Of a DNA stretch of 64,000 bases, positions 25,720 through 37,283 are shown piece by piece. Source of the DNA: Cephalopachus bancanus. Lineage: Eukaryota > Chordata > Mammalia > Primates > Tarsiidae. Location: positions 310,001-374,000 of the forward strand of contig JAPVLO010000968.1 in the NCBI GenBank assembly GCA_027257055.1. Reading direction: 5' to 3'. The notes beneath the pieces are model-generated. The model made no database searches, was not told the DNA's origin, and saw only the letters and a list, made by a program, of their open reading frames with translations. Position numbers and translations under genes: made by a program. The stretch's first letter is position 1; each line of letters starts with the position of its first letter.

Positions 25720-26005
25720 GCCGGGCTCAGTGGCTCAGCCTGTAATCTCGCGCCTTTGGGAGGCTGAGATGAGTGGATTGCCTGAGCCCGCGGGTTCGAG
25801 ACCCGCCTGGGCAGCGAGACCTCATCTCAACAATAAATCGAAAAATCAGCCAGGCGTGGTAGCGCATGCCTGTAATTTCGGCTACTCGGAAGGCTGAGGC
25901 GGAAGGATCGCTGGAGCTCGGCAGGTCGAGGCTGTGGTGGCCGGGAGCAGTCACTGCACTCTAGTCTGGGCGACAGAGTGAGACTCCAACTCAAAAAAAA
26001 AAAAA
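25720..26005 (+). mobile_element. Young lineage-specific Alu, full length
   Basis: gccgggctcagtggctcagc start, 'gagcccgcgggttcgagacc' left-arm signature, right arm and A tail. Flanked by agaatttactt / agaacttactt, a target-site duplication with one mismatch. Confidence 0.95.
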
Positions 26006-27647
26006 AGAACTTACTTGATAGTAGGATGAAGCGACTTTTGATCACAGATGAATATGCCTTACTTTCTTCCCACATTCAGTTTTTCTTAAAAGTTTATCAA
26101 GAAAACACGATTATAAGTTACTCGACCCATTTAAGCCTTAATACAGAATCCTATTCAAACTCCTACTAGAATATATTGCTCTATCCTTAATTTAAAAGAA
26201 ATAGCAGACAAAGAATACAAGTCAGTGTAATTACTGAATACAGTAATCTTTACTTATTTCAAGGGAGAGATAAAAGACTGAGTTAAGGGATATGTATACT
26301 GACGGAGTAACTGGACAAAAAAGGAAGCATAATTGGAAAAAGAAGATGAAAACCAACTTCAAGCCCAATCCCTTAATTTTTGCATTCAAACTATTTAGAA
26401 TCAGAAAGGTAGAATAACTTGACAAGGGTAACACAGCTGCAGGGGTCTGTGGACATGGTGGGTTGTGGGGAGGCACAGGAGAAACACTGTTTTGTGAACT
26501 CATGATAGTGCGTTTCCAGAAATGCAAACTTTCCAAGCATTTCCATCCCCATTTGTGTAGATGGAGAAACAGGTCAACTCATTCTGTGGATTAAAGAGTG
26601 CTAGGATAAGCATGGACAATTATTGCTTCTTTAATAAGTGGCTGGTTTTAAAGGAAATAATATAAATAATATTTGAAAGGGAAATGTTTGGCTTGTTGAA
26701 TAAATTCCACAGCAGGAGCCACAACTGAAACTAGCAAATAAGAGAAAAGAGGAAGGAAAAGAAAGTACATAGAACAAGGCAACCCACAGTTAGTAGGATG
26801 GGTTGTCAAGAGAATACCATGACAAGTGACTTGGCATTTTTAAGTTAGAGCAGTCAACTACATATGGCTACCTGACCAGAGTGACTGGTATCTTCATATA
26901 AAAACTTCATGTTCTCTGATTAAGTTGGACGGTTTGCTTTAAACCAAACTGGAGAAAAATTTCAGAGGAGTTTTGCAATGTTGTGCTAGAAAAAGTTCAC
27001 TTGAAATTCATTTTTAGGAAAAGAATGGAGTTTGTGATTCTTAATTTCTACCCTTGAATATAGAAAATAAATTGTTGATATGCATGTGTATGTTGGGTCT
27101 GTGTGTTGAGGCAACCTTGCAAGTAAAAAGCTGAGAGAAGTTGAAAGTGCTGGATTACTTCTTAAAGCCCGTTTATGATTCCACACTCATAGGAATTTAG
27201 AGTTTAAAACAGCTGTGAAACACATCTCTAAAGTCTTTTAAGAGAATGGCAAATGAAAAGATTGATTTTATTTGCAAGATCTGGCATTTTGAAACACTTA
27301 GAAATGCATTCCTGCAGACAGAGTTGATTTAGTTCAGTTGGTCTACACCTGCTCCCGGCCAGCTATGTGGGTTTTGTTTTTGGTGTTGTAAAAGTGCTAT
27401 GTCCTGTGCAGGTGGCTGGGAGGCTCAGGAAGTTGGAGAGAAAGGGTAACTTTAAGAGTGGATGCCTTTATGCCATGGTGGTTTTGCAGTACAGATAAAA
27501 TAAGCGTTGATGGGACATTGTATCTTAGGTGAGGGTGGTGTTACATTTGAGCTCATAAACATTTTGTGATTGAGATATTGTGTGATTATACAGAGCTGTA
27601 AACTTGACTCAGAAATGACACCGTATTGTTTTATAAATTCACAGCTT

Positions 27648-27817
27648 TATCAAAAAATTAGCTGGGCATGGTAGCACGCACCTGTCATTCCAGCTACTTG
27701 GAAGGCTGAGGCGGAAGGATCACCAGAGCCCAGCAGGTCGAGGCTGTGGTGACCAGGAGCGGCCACTGCACTCCAGTCTGGGCGACAGAGTGAGACTCCA
27801 ACTCGAAAAAGAAAAAA
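27648..27817 (+). mobile_element. Young Alu, right arm only (5'-truncated)
   Basis: Starts in the A-rich linker ('atcaaaaaattagctgggca') and carries only the right arm through 'gagactccaactcgaaaaag'. Its positions match the young family, including the right-arm stem. No clear target-site duplication. Confidence 0.85.
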
Positions 27818-28629
27818 CTTTCGTTGAAGTACCGTTGTCATCCATAGCTCATTTCTGAGGCTAGCAGATCAGTATTGAACATGGTTGAAATGTGCATGTA
27901 GTAAATTTTTTTTGATAAGTATATTCATCTGGAGGTTGGTTAGTGTGCATTTTGGAGTTTTCTTAGGGGTTGAAGGTAGTGTGTTTACTTGTGATTACAT
28001 GCAAGTCTAAATTTTTCAAAAAAGCAAAGAAGCAAAAATGATAGTGAAAAAGCAATCTTTTTGATTTCAGAAACAATAGATTTCCTGAGATTTGTCTTAT
28101 GAGTATATGCTGCAGATTCCATGTACACAGTTAATCTGTTTGTTTGTTTTTTAAATGATGGGGAGTGAGTAGGGAAAGAAAGTTCAAATGCTTATTTGTA
28201 TTTTTCTTTGTTTAATGGAATTAATAACTGTGTAATTGAAAACAGTCTAATATTTAGTTGACCTGCCTCAGGAGCTAATGCAGACACTTCTGGATTGACT
28301 TAAACAGCTGGGAGGAAGAGTATATTTTGGGAAATAAAACTGATTTTATATAATCTGCTGATGAACAGAAAGGCTTAATGAATGATAGCCTCAAGAAACC
28401 TCATTACAGTAGCTTGGATGAATGAACAGGAAAGGGAAGCAAATTTTTCAAGAAGAAAGTTTTGTTTAAGTATGTAATTTTATAGATTAATATTATTTCC
28501 ATCCCCCAGAGCTTTGCAGGGAGAAAACATACCTGAGTTCCAATGTTCTTGGTAAATTTTTAGTGATAATTTTCTTTTCCTAAATCTCTTTTGCTTGAAT
28601 TGGGCTATGCTTCTCTGTTTTCTTTCCCC

Positions 28630-28770
28630 CTTTAAAACAACTTTTAATTTTGAAACAATTAGATTGACAAGGCAGATTCACAGGAGGTTGCAAAGAAATA
28701 CACAGAGAGGTCCTGTGAACACTTGGTCCAGCCTTCTGTGTTGCTAACATCTTGATAACTATAGTATAAC
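28630..28770. repeat. Old L1-derived scrap
   Basis: 'aacttttaattttgaaacaa' followed by 'gttgcaaagaaatacacaga' and 'gttgctaacatcttgataac' resembles the 3' region of old mammalian L1. Diverged; strand and subfamily uncertain. Confidence 0.4.
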
Positions 28771-29275
28771 TTAAAAATCCGAGTTGCTCCTGTTACAGAA
28801 ATCGAATTCTACTTAAGACAGGTACATTATAAGCCTCTTTAGCAGAGGAGGCAGATCTGTTTTGGCTAAGGCAGCCTTTGTGGAATCTACGTTTATGAGA
28901 AGCATGCACTGAACCCACATTCAAACAACTGTATGAAGTTTTTGATATGGATGTGCCCTTTTTTTCTCTAAGGTGAGATTTTGTCAAGGAAAAATGTGTA
29001 GCTATTAAGATGTACCTCTAAGACCGCTGTATGGAAGATAATACATCTCATTCCTGAAGTTTTGCAGATAACAAGCCTTTCCTATCTACTCCCAAATACT
29101 CTTCCTTTAATATTCACTGCAGAGGGTTGTACCCAGGGGAATTAATGCAGGAATTTGGTGTTTACACCATCAACTTTTCTGGTGATAATGAAGAGTTCCA
29201 TGCCTTTTGAGTGTTAGAAAAGGCTGTTGATAAAATTTATAACTTTAAGTGTAGTGTATTCTTTGATGCTAGAAT

Positions 29276-29280
<5 letters not shown>

Positions 29281-29310
<30 letters not shown>
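29281..29310. repeat. (GT)15 microsatellite followed by poly-T
   Basis: Thirty bases of uninterrupted GT and then a T run from 29311. Confidence 0.95.
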
Positions 29311-29313
<3 letters not shown>

Positions 29314-30787
29314 TTTTTTTTAAATCTCATCCTGATTAAAAAAAAGGTAAAGGAGTTTAAGGTAGTTTGGGGTCTTTTCTATTTTGCAGGGAGTGTTTTT
29401 TCTTATGTTTCTGCCTTCCTCTTCATTCCTTTTATTTCTTCCTTTGTTTTCTTTTTTGTATTGGTGAGTCTCTAAAATAATGGTGTGTGTATATAGGTCA
29501 ATTTCAAGGTGTAGGTGTGTGTTCTTGGGGAACAGAGTGTACTTGGTTGGTAGCATGGATGCACCCATCAAGGCTGAGACTGCTACTTTGTGCTCACTTT
29601 CCTGCTTGCTTCAGGTGTGCATTAGGGTTCATAATCAAGAATATCCCATTACGATTTATGATATGGGAGCCACAAGTGGCTGCTAATCAGTAGAGACAAC
29701 AGGTCTTTGTGTAAATGAAGGACTGATTACCGAAGCTGATGTACATCGTCAGTTGCAAAGCCCCACCTGAAGTGTTTTCCCATATTCACTCATCTGTTCT
29801 TTATGATTGGACTAGAGAAGCTCCCTTTAGGTTTCTCACAACTCAGAGAATCTGAATTCCTGTCATTGGATTTCTTCTTTTGAATGTCATCTAAAATACA
29901 TTAAAAAAAAATAGTGGGTGTAAAAATGTTTGTAGCTCAGTCAAGGAAGAAGAAATCAGTTTCTATCCAGTCTTCTGTCCTAGCTGTGCAATTAGAGTGT
30001 AGTTTGGTCTTTTGGAGATTCAGAAATATGGAAGGACACACACTCTGTGTGTACAAAGGTTGATGACTTAGGTGAATTTTTTTCACAACATCCTATCTTA
30101 CCATTTAGCACAGCAGTAGACTCTTATTAAGCAGAACTATAACAACTTGAGTAAGTGGACTTTGATACGTCCTGCATGATTCTTTAAAAATGTGTTGTTA
30201 TATATTGTTTTCAGACTGTGGTAAACCTCACAGTTTTTTGAAACCCTTTTTGCAGCTGTATAACCCTCTGTGCTGTGAAGAGGCAGGCAGTGTACTTTGA
30301 GAGCAGACTAGCTTCTTCAGGCCCGCCACTCCTGTCTCTGAAGGTTGGATTTTGTTTGGGTAAATTCATTAAACAGAGATCTGAAGGTAAACATCAAAGG
30401 TGCTAAATCAGCGGTGAAAATTTCACATATCGTATTTTATAATAATGTCCTTTCAGGGAACACATGGCATTCACTAGCTCAGGTGGTGGTTAGTTTCATG
30501 ATTGCAGAATGGAAGACAGGTCCTCAAGGCTTTATGTGACCTGTCGACCGCCTCTCAGGGACTTACTGCTCCTCATGAGGCCTGTGGTCTTCAAGTGAAG
30601 TTGGATAGTCTAAGGAGCATGCCTGCTGCCTCTATTTCTTTCTGGAGGCTGTGATTGTGGAAGTGCTACTTATGATTTACCAGTAGATTTACTTATCATC
30701 ACTATGTGTTTTGGTTCTTTCTTGTAGAGCAAAGCCTTAAAGCATAGAAAGCAAACCAGAACAAAGAATCCTGTTATCTAAGGCAAG

Positions 30788-30813
30788 TCTCTCTCTCTCT
30801 TTCTCTCTCTCTG
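30788..30813. repeat. (CT)n microsatellite
   Basis: CT repeat with one TTT interruption. Confidence 0.9.
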
Positions 30814-31596
30814 ACTCTTAGAAAAATACTTCATGATAAACACACATACAAGTATGTGAATGGTAACTGAAAAAACATTGCTTCCTTCTAGAAAACCACT
30901 GGGATTTGCATAAACCACTTGACTGATAAATGATTATTTGCTGTGTCAGTCTCTGGGGACTTTTAACTTTAGGTTTGTACTCATGTTTATAGAAAAGGAG
31001 AATTCTACATTTGAAACAGGTATTGTTAAACTCTTCAGATAATGACAGTTTATAAAACTGGATATTCCAAAGTCTTTTACAAAGTCAATAAAAACATCTC
31101 TTCTTATTGTAATAACAAACCACATAAATGAAAAACCTTGAAAGTCTTTGAATTTGTGCTGGCACAATCTTAATTGGTTGCCTTTAGTACTACTGAGATG
31201 TGTTAGGAGGCAGTACTCAAAATACTCCCATCTGAACATTGGGAAAGAAACTTAAAGGCATTTCTGTTATCACTCTGGAAGCGTTCGCAAGAAGACGTTT
31301 ACAGCTGGTTACCTCCGTTTGGTATTTGCTTGCAGAGGCAGATTACCAGAGATGGTTTGAGGAAAACATTGGTAAAAATCACTGATGGAATTTTGCTGGC
31401 CTCTGATTCTGGAAAAGCAGATTGACATTGAAATTCTTGTAGTTTAAGTACATGTCCTACTGAGAGTAAAATAATAGCTGCTGTTGAGTTTATTTGTCAT
31501 TATTTATTACTGCAAGCATAATTTATTATGCTTTGCGTTGCTGAAGCCTGACTGTCTCACAGGTAAATTTGCATAAGCCATAACGAATGCTTTTTC

Positions 31597-31881
31597 TTTT
31601 TTTTTTTTGAGTTGGAGTCTCACTCTGTCGCCTAGACTGGAGTGCAGTGGCCGCTCCCGGCCACTGCAGCCTTGACCTGCTAGGCTCCGGCGATCCTTCC
31701 ACCTCAGCCTTCCGAGTAGCCGGAATTACAGGCGCGTGCTACCACGGCTGGCTGATTTTTTGATTTATTGTAGAGATGAGGTCTTGCTGCCCAGGCGGGT
31801 CTCGAACCCGCGGGCTCAGGCAATCCACTCACCTCAGCCTCCCAAAGGCGCGGGATTACAGGCTGAGCCACCGAGCCTGGC
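31597..31881 (-). mobile_element. Young lineage-specific Alu, full length
   Basis: Reverse-oriented dimer (poly-T at left, gccaggctcggtggctcagc read from the right end). Flanked by an exact 12-base duplication gaatgctttttc (31585-31596 and 31884-31895). Its right arm holds a perfect 10-bp stem with a 4-base loop at 31644-31667. Confidence 0.97.
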
Positions 31882-32935
31882 ATGAATGCTTTTTCATATA
31901 GCTAATTTTTAGGTACAAATAGCTTGAAATGGTTTATTTCATTTTAAGTTGGTACCCAGCTACATTTTACATTTTCATTTAGTTCTGTATAACACTATGT
32001 TTTATCTGGGCTTGTGATACACGGGGAGTTATAATGATTTATCTTTAGGTAGCATCAGTTCAAAGTAGTATGAACACAGTCATAGCAGGTCTTTGGGTAA
32101 ACAAAGGACAGATTACCAAAGCTGATGCACGTCATCTTCACCATGGCTAACATTTTTTGAGGGGCCATGTATACTCATTTAGTCTTTGTAGCAATCCTGT
32201 GAATTATATTAGCTTCACAATTCTCTGCTAAAAGCTCTTGGGATCAGAAGAGTTTCAGAACTCATAATTTTTTGGGGTTTTAGAAAGGTAGTCAGTGCAT
32301 ATGCCATATATTACACAAAGTCTCCAGGAGCTCTAGGAAAGCACCTCATATGCAAGTAACAGGAAATAGAATGAATTACCTGCATACGCTTATGGTAATT
32401 CAATCAGGTCTTGCCACCAAATGCACTTGGGCTGTCTTCCTATGAAAATATTTGTACTTTTTTCTGAGCTTTTTGGTATTTTGGAATTGAGGTTAAGGAA
32501 ATGCAGACCTGTACTATAATCTCTTTTTGTAGATGAGAGGAAAATGAGGTCCAGAGAGGTCAAGTAACTTGCCTAGTGCTACACAGTAAGAGGTAGAGCT
32601 GTGCTATGACTAGCTGTTTGAAACAATGGACCTGATCTGTACGTACTGAAGTGTTGATATGTGCATGATAACTTGTTAAAGCTGCAAAGAAAAACATCTG
32701 TTCCCATTTTTAGAAAAAATGTCTGTCCTTCTCTACAAGCATTATAGAGAAAGATTTAGAAAGTTATTCATTAAACTCTGTCAAGAGTTGACGATGTTGG
32801 GAATTGGCAGGGTCAGGAAATAAGGAAACGTTTTTATCTTATCTGCGTCTGTGCTATCTGTATTTTTTAAATGACTAAATGTATAAAGGGAAAGTGAGAG
32901 TAAAAGTTAACAACAGACAACAGATTTGTATTCTT

Positions 32936-33230
32936 TTTTTTTTTTTTTTTTTGAGTTGGAGTCTCACTCTGTCACCCAGACTAGAGTGCGGTTGCCGCTC
33001 CCGGCCACCGCAACCTCGATCTGCTGGGTTCCGGCGATCCTTCCTCCTCAGCCTTCCGAGTAGCCGGAATTACAGGCATGCGCTACCACGCCTGGCTGAT
33101 TTTTTGATTTATTGTTGAGATGAGTTCTCGCCAAGTTGCCGAGGCGGGTCTCGAGCCCGCGGGCTCAGGCAATCCACTCACCTCAGCCTCCCAAAGCGCG
33201 GGATTACAGACTGAGCCACCAAGCCTGGCT
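32936..33230 (-). mobile_element. Young lineage-specific Alu, full length
   Basis: Reverse dimer with a long poly-T. Flanked by the exact 14-base duplication agatttgtattctt (32922-32935 and 33231-33244). The left arm reads 'gttctcgccaagttgccgag', a small variant segment shared with the copies at 46034 and 61119. Confidence 0.97.
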
Positions 33231-33395
33231 AGATTTGTATTCTTGTTTCAGACAAACAGGAGGAAGCTTGATGCTTGTTCTTCCTTCTGTACAATATTGG
33301 TGATTCCCTCCTTTTGATTGTCACCCAAGTCTTACACTGGCCACTCAGACAGTAATGACTCTTCTGCTTCCTGTAGATAGTTCGTTTTCTCACTC

Positions 33396-33446
33396 ACATA
33401 TATATATGTATATATATATTACATATATATATACATATATATATTC
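33396..33446. repeat. AT-rich palindromic microsatellite
   Basis: Alternating AT with interspersed GT and AC steps; the left half (tatatatatgtatatatata) is close to the reverse complement of the right half (tatatatatacatatatata), so it can form a cruciform-like hairpin. Confidence 0.85.
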
Positions 33447-33736
33447 TCACATATAAGAATAATCATACAGAATGAGTGGGATTTACAGGATGAAGTATCA
33501 TAAGTGAAAACAAAGTTCAGACTGTGCGGTTTAAGGCATTGTGTCTTGGCTGCCAGGCACATGGTTGACGGAGGGTGTGCTGGATGCACTGGGCGTGTGA
33601 AGATCAAGCGACACGAATGTGATCCTCAGCAGCGTACAGCAAGAGTGCAATATTGAGAAGCGAGAGTCAGGTCTCACCACATCCAGACTGTGACTGGACT
33701 GGAGTCTTGACGTCAGTTCAGAATGGCGCATTTTGA

Positions 33737-34003
33737 TATCAGAGACAGCGTCTTGCTTTGTTGCCAGGCTGGAGTGCAGTGGCATGATCCTAGCAACAGC
33801 AACCTTGAATGCCTGGACTCAAGTGAGTTCTTAGCCTCCTGAGTAGCTGGAACGACAAGTGTGCACCACCTTGACTGGCTAATTTTAAAAATTTTTTGTC
33901 GTAACGGGGTTTTGCTATTTTGCCCAGGCTGGTCTCGACTGGGCTCAAGTGATCCTCCTGCCAAGGTGCTGGGATAATAGGTGTGAGCCACTGCCCCCTG
34001 GCC
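33737..34003 (-). mobile_element. Old AluJ-like dimer
   Basis: Reverse dimer with Alu text 'ttgccaggctggagtgcagt' and 'gcccaggctggtctcgactg'. Diverged (about 265 bases), without the young-family signatures. Confidence 0.8.
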
Positions 34004-34277
34004 AGGATGGCATATTTTAAAGGAATGCAGGCAATGTGAAATCCTCTCCAGGCAGATTGATCAGTAGGGTTAAAGTACCTGAAACCATGTCATATAAGGC
34101 ACAGGTGAAATAGATGGCAAGTATGCTGAGTGTTTTGCCAACTCCTAGCAATATTTGTCTCTTAGTAGTATTTGATGCTCAAATGAGTGATGTTAGCTCA
34201 GTATTGACTGACTGCTAGCTCTATGCCACTTGAGCCATTAAGCATTTGGAATATAAAGATGAAAAGGTATGGACTTG

Positions 34278-34569
34278 GCCGGGCTCGGTGGTTCAGCCTG
34301 TAATCCCGCACCTTTGGGAAGCTGAGGTGAGTGGATTGCCTGAGCCCGCATGTTCGAGACTCGCCTGGGCAGCGAGACCTCATCTCTACAATAAATCAAA
34401 AAATCAGCCGGGCATGGTAGCACATGCCTGTAATTCCGGCTACTTGGAAGACTAAGGCAGAAGGATTGTGGGAGCCCAGCAGGTCGAGGCTATGGTAGCC
34501 GGGAACAGCCACTGCACTCCAGTCTGGGCAACAGAGTGAGACTCCAACTCAAAAAAAAGAAAAAAGAAA
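34278..34569 (+). mobile_element. Young lineage-specific Alu, full length
   Basis: gccgggctcggtggttcagc start and a tail of A and AAAAG. Flanked by gaaaaggtatggact / gaaaaggtgtggact. Confidence 0.95.
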
Positions 34570-35311
34570 AGAAAAGGTGTGGACTCTGCCTTCACAGGTT
34601 TTGAGTCTGGTAGAAAACACAGAAATCTGCCCAGCTATTTCCAACACCACATGAGAAATTTAACAGACCTTTAGTATACACACAGCACAGACAAATTATG
34701 GTTAACTCTTCCTGTGATAGTGGGAGATTGGAGGGTAAAGATTTCAGAGAGAAACTGAATTCTGAACTGGGTTTTGAAAGTTTGCCTTAGCAAATGAAAT
34801 GAGAAGAGTGACACAAGACAGTATGGCCTTGTTCAAATGTTTGTAAAGGTGTCACGTACAAGAAGGATTGAACTTAGTACAACCTCAGGGACTCAGGAAC
34901 CAGTTGGTGTTGGGTACAGGGAGATAGACAAAGGCTCAGTTTAGAAATGTTTTAGTAGAGCTGTCTTGAAGTGTTTCTTTGGAATGTTGAGAGTGACCAG
35001 TCCCTGGACAAGCTGATGCAGGCAAGCCAACTGCCAGCAGCAGTAGCGGTCACACACTGGGTGGAATGAGACATGGTAAGTGCTTAAGGGCCTAGTTTCT
35101 AGGATCAGCCTCCTAGGCCTGGCACTCTGACGTACTGGCTCTATGATTTTAACTAGGATTGTTACGACAACAACAAAAAGTGCTCAGAACAGCACCTGGT
35201 ACTTAGTAATCACTTAATAAGTTGCTAATAAATATGAATTGTTGTACAACTAGCTATTGGGTGGCCAGTTGTACTCTTTAAAGTTCTTCTCTCCTCGAGA
35301 AACTGGCTTTC

Positions 35312-35594
35312 TTTTTTTTTTTTTGAGTTGGAGTCTCACTCTGTCGCCCAGACTGGAGTACAGTGGCTGCTCCCGGCCACCGCAGCCTCGACCTGCTGGG
35401 CTCCGGAGATCCTTCCGCCTCAGCCTTCGGAGTAGCTAGAATTACAGGCATGCGCTACCACGCCCAGCTGATTTTTTGATTTATTGTAGAGATGAGGTCT
35501 CGCTGCCCAGGCGGGTCTCAAACCCATGGGCTGAGGCAATCCACTCACCTCAGCCTCCCAAAGGCGCGGGATTACAGGCTGAGCCACCGAGCCC
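35312..35594 (-). mobile_element. Young lineage-specific Alu, full length
   Basis: Reverse dimer flanked by gagaaactggctttc (35297-35311) and gagaaactgactttc (35595-35609). It ends about 250 bases before the first IFTAP coding exon. Confidence 0.95.
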
Positions 35595-35846
35595 GAGAAA
35601 CTGACTTTCTAACTGTGTAACCAGATGACAGAATTCTTGGTGAATTAAGAAATAATGAGAAGACAAGCAAAAAATTAAATTGTGATTGTTAACAATTCAG
35701 CGGCCCAGATGTGACTAAGCCGCTGGTCTCTTCCACTAGAGATCATCTCTGCAACTGCCCTGGACTCCTCCCACCCGCCCATCCAGAGTGTCTTCAGGGA
35801 CTGGCACTGCATGACTCTCCGGCTCGTGTTTTTCTTTCCCTCACAG

Positions 35847-35993
35847 ATAGTGTGGACTGGCGAATAGGAATTTCTGCCCAGATTGGAGATATGGATGAAG
35901 ATCGAGTAATCGAAGACGTCTTGGATAAGTTTGTTAATTGTCATCAGCAAACATATGAAGAATTTCTGAGCACTTTTACTCATCTTTCAGAAG
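35847..35993 (+). CDS. IFTAP: IFTAP (C11orf74/NWC), first coding exon; coding from 35891
   Basis: IFTAP is a small, mostly disordered protein associated with the intraflagellar transport IFT-A complex at cilia. The exon starts after acceptor AG at 35845-35846 (tract tttctttccctcac). The coding part 35891-35993 gives a protein starting [14 protein letters not shown], then [11 protein letters not shown] and TFTHLSE, clearly the N-terminus of IFTAP. It ends with one spare base before donor GT at 35994. The human protein, as I remember it, starts ten residues earlier with two extra methionines (MSAHM...); here both codons are ATT, so the first usable start is the ATG at 35891. It is also one residue shorter after QTY. 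No stop in the exon downstream of this start. Confidence 0.9.
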
Positions 35994-36994
35994 GTAAAAG
36001 GGAGATGTAAACGCAGCTGTAGAGAGAAAGAATTCTAGTGTGAGTTTATGTTTTTGCTGCCTTTTCGGAAAGACTGTTCAGTGAGCATTCACTCCATCCC
36101 TGATGCCTCATGTCACTGATGAGGTAAGAACCAATGTCTTCATGCATCCAAGTGTTGTGTGATGGAGTCAGAGCCATCACCCTTGTTGACTAAAAATGAC
36201 CTAAGGATCATTTGGTGTCATCTTTTTATTTTTTAAGAAAGGCAAGTGCAAAGAGCGGGGGTTGTTAAAAGTGTATTTAGAACTTAAGAAATCTGCCCAG
36301 TATAGAATATGGGGTTCCACTGTGCACATTGGAGCCTGGAGTCACCACTTATGGGGTGTGTGTCCCTTGGGGAGTGGCACTGCGTAAAGAGGGTGCGACG
36401 GTAGTACTTCCCTCAGCGGCTGATGAAGGTTAGTTGAGACGCTCCGTGGGGGACTTAGCACAGTGACTAACACACAAGTACTTGCTGAGCGTTCAGGGTG
36501 GTGGTTGCTGTGATGCTGCTGCTGCTGTGGTTTTGCAAACTGAAGGTGCTCAGCTGAAGCCTGAGGGCCAAACCTGTGCTGTGTGTTTCCTTATGTGTTT
36601 TGTTTGCCTCATACAGTGTCACTAATTGAGCCAACTCATAGAAGCCGGGTAACTTCACATGGAAATCTTGACTTATGGTTTGTTCTGGATCAAGGGAAAA
36701 GGTCTGTTCCTTCCCTCATGGGAGCTCAGTATTAGCTGAGCTCTGGAGCCCTGCCCAATGGGTCACCTTGACTGACACCGTCTGGCACTCATGCCATCTA
36801 AACATGTGTCTTTACTGTCTGCTTCATTCACTTAAGCTGTTTCTGCTGGCACTGAGTTGTAATCCTCATTCTAGGGTCTGCCTCAGATTGCTTGTTTTGC
36901 TCTTGATGTTGGTCCTTTGTAGGCCATTGATGCATGTCTTGAGGTCTTTGGATTGCTACGTAGCAGCACATTAGACTCACTTGAGTTGCTTTTA

Positions 36995-37283
36995 TTGTTT
37001 TGTTTTGTTTTTTGAGTTGGAGTCTCACTCTGTCACCCAGACTGGAGTGCAGTGGCCGCTCCCGGCCACCGCAGCCTCGACCTGCTGGGCTCTGGCGATC
37101 CTTCTGCCTCAGCCTTCCAAGTAGCCAGAACAGGCATGTGCTACCACGCCCGGCTGATTTTTTGATTTAATGTAGAGATGGGGTCTCGTTGCCCAGGCGA
37201 GTCTCGAACCCGTGAGCTCAGGCAATCCACTCACCTCAGCCTCCCAAAGGCGCGGAATTACAGGCTGAGCCACCGAGCCTGGC
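36995..37283 (-). mobile_element. Young lineage-specific Alu, nearly full length
   Basis: Reverse dimer with a tail of TTTTG units and the flank ttgagttgctttta / ttaagttgctttta. A few bases are missing in the right arm ('agccagaacaggcatg' for the usual 'agccggaattacaggcatg'). Confidence 0.93.

Larger units (their letters stand above)
20646..35846 (+). other. IFTAP: IFTAP first intron, overlapping the upstream part of RAG2
   Basis: No coding exon seen. Contents: MIR-like remnants at about 20925-21170, 21400-21612, 24310-24480 and 24838-25005; Alu copies at 23239, 24487, 25720, 27648, 31597, 32936, 33737, 34278 and 35312; an L1-like scrap at about 28630-28770; a GT array at 29281; a short repeat shared by 29701 and 32087; an AT-rich palindromic tract at about 33396-33446. 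The non-coding first exon and promoter of RAG2 should lie on the reverse strand about 3.5-4.5 kb from the RAG2 ATG (23.2-24.3 kb), but I could not delimit them. 21.6-23.2, 26.0-27.6, 27.8-28.6, 29.8-31.5 and 34.6-35.3 kb otherwise show nothing recognisable. Confidence 0.6.

Noticed and set aside
25795..25810. tRNA-like B box ggttcgagacc in Alu left arms
   Set aside because: This is the internal polymerase III promoter of Alu (7SL-derived); no cloverleaf tRNA gene is present.
29480..29693. Two overlapping 68-codon ORFs near 29.5 kb
   Set aside because: Overlapping frames without recognisable content; only the 50-base repeat just downstream was kept, as a finding.
32879..33317. Alu-derived ORFs ([14 protein letters not shown] text), also at 25827, 52774, 61128, 62873 and 63250
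   Set aside because: Known false peptides of Alu in various frames; no independent coding evidence.
35711..35890. Upstream extension of the IFTAP frame to 35711
   Set aside because: 35711-35846 is intron ahead of a clear acceptor; the translation before the exon has no IFTAP similarity.
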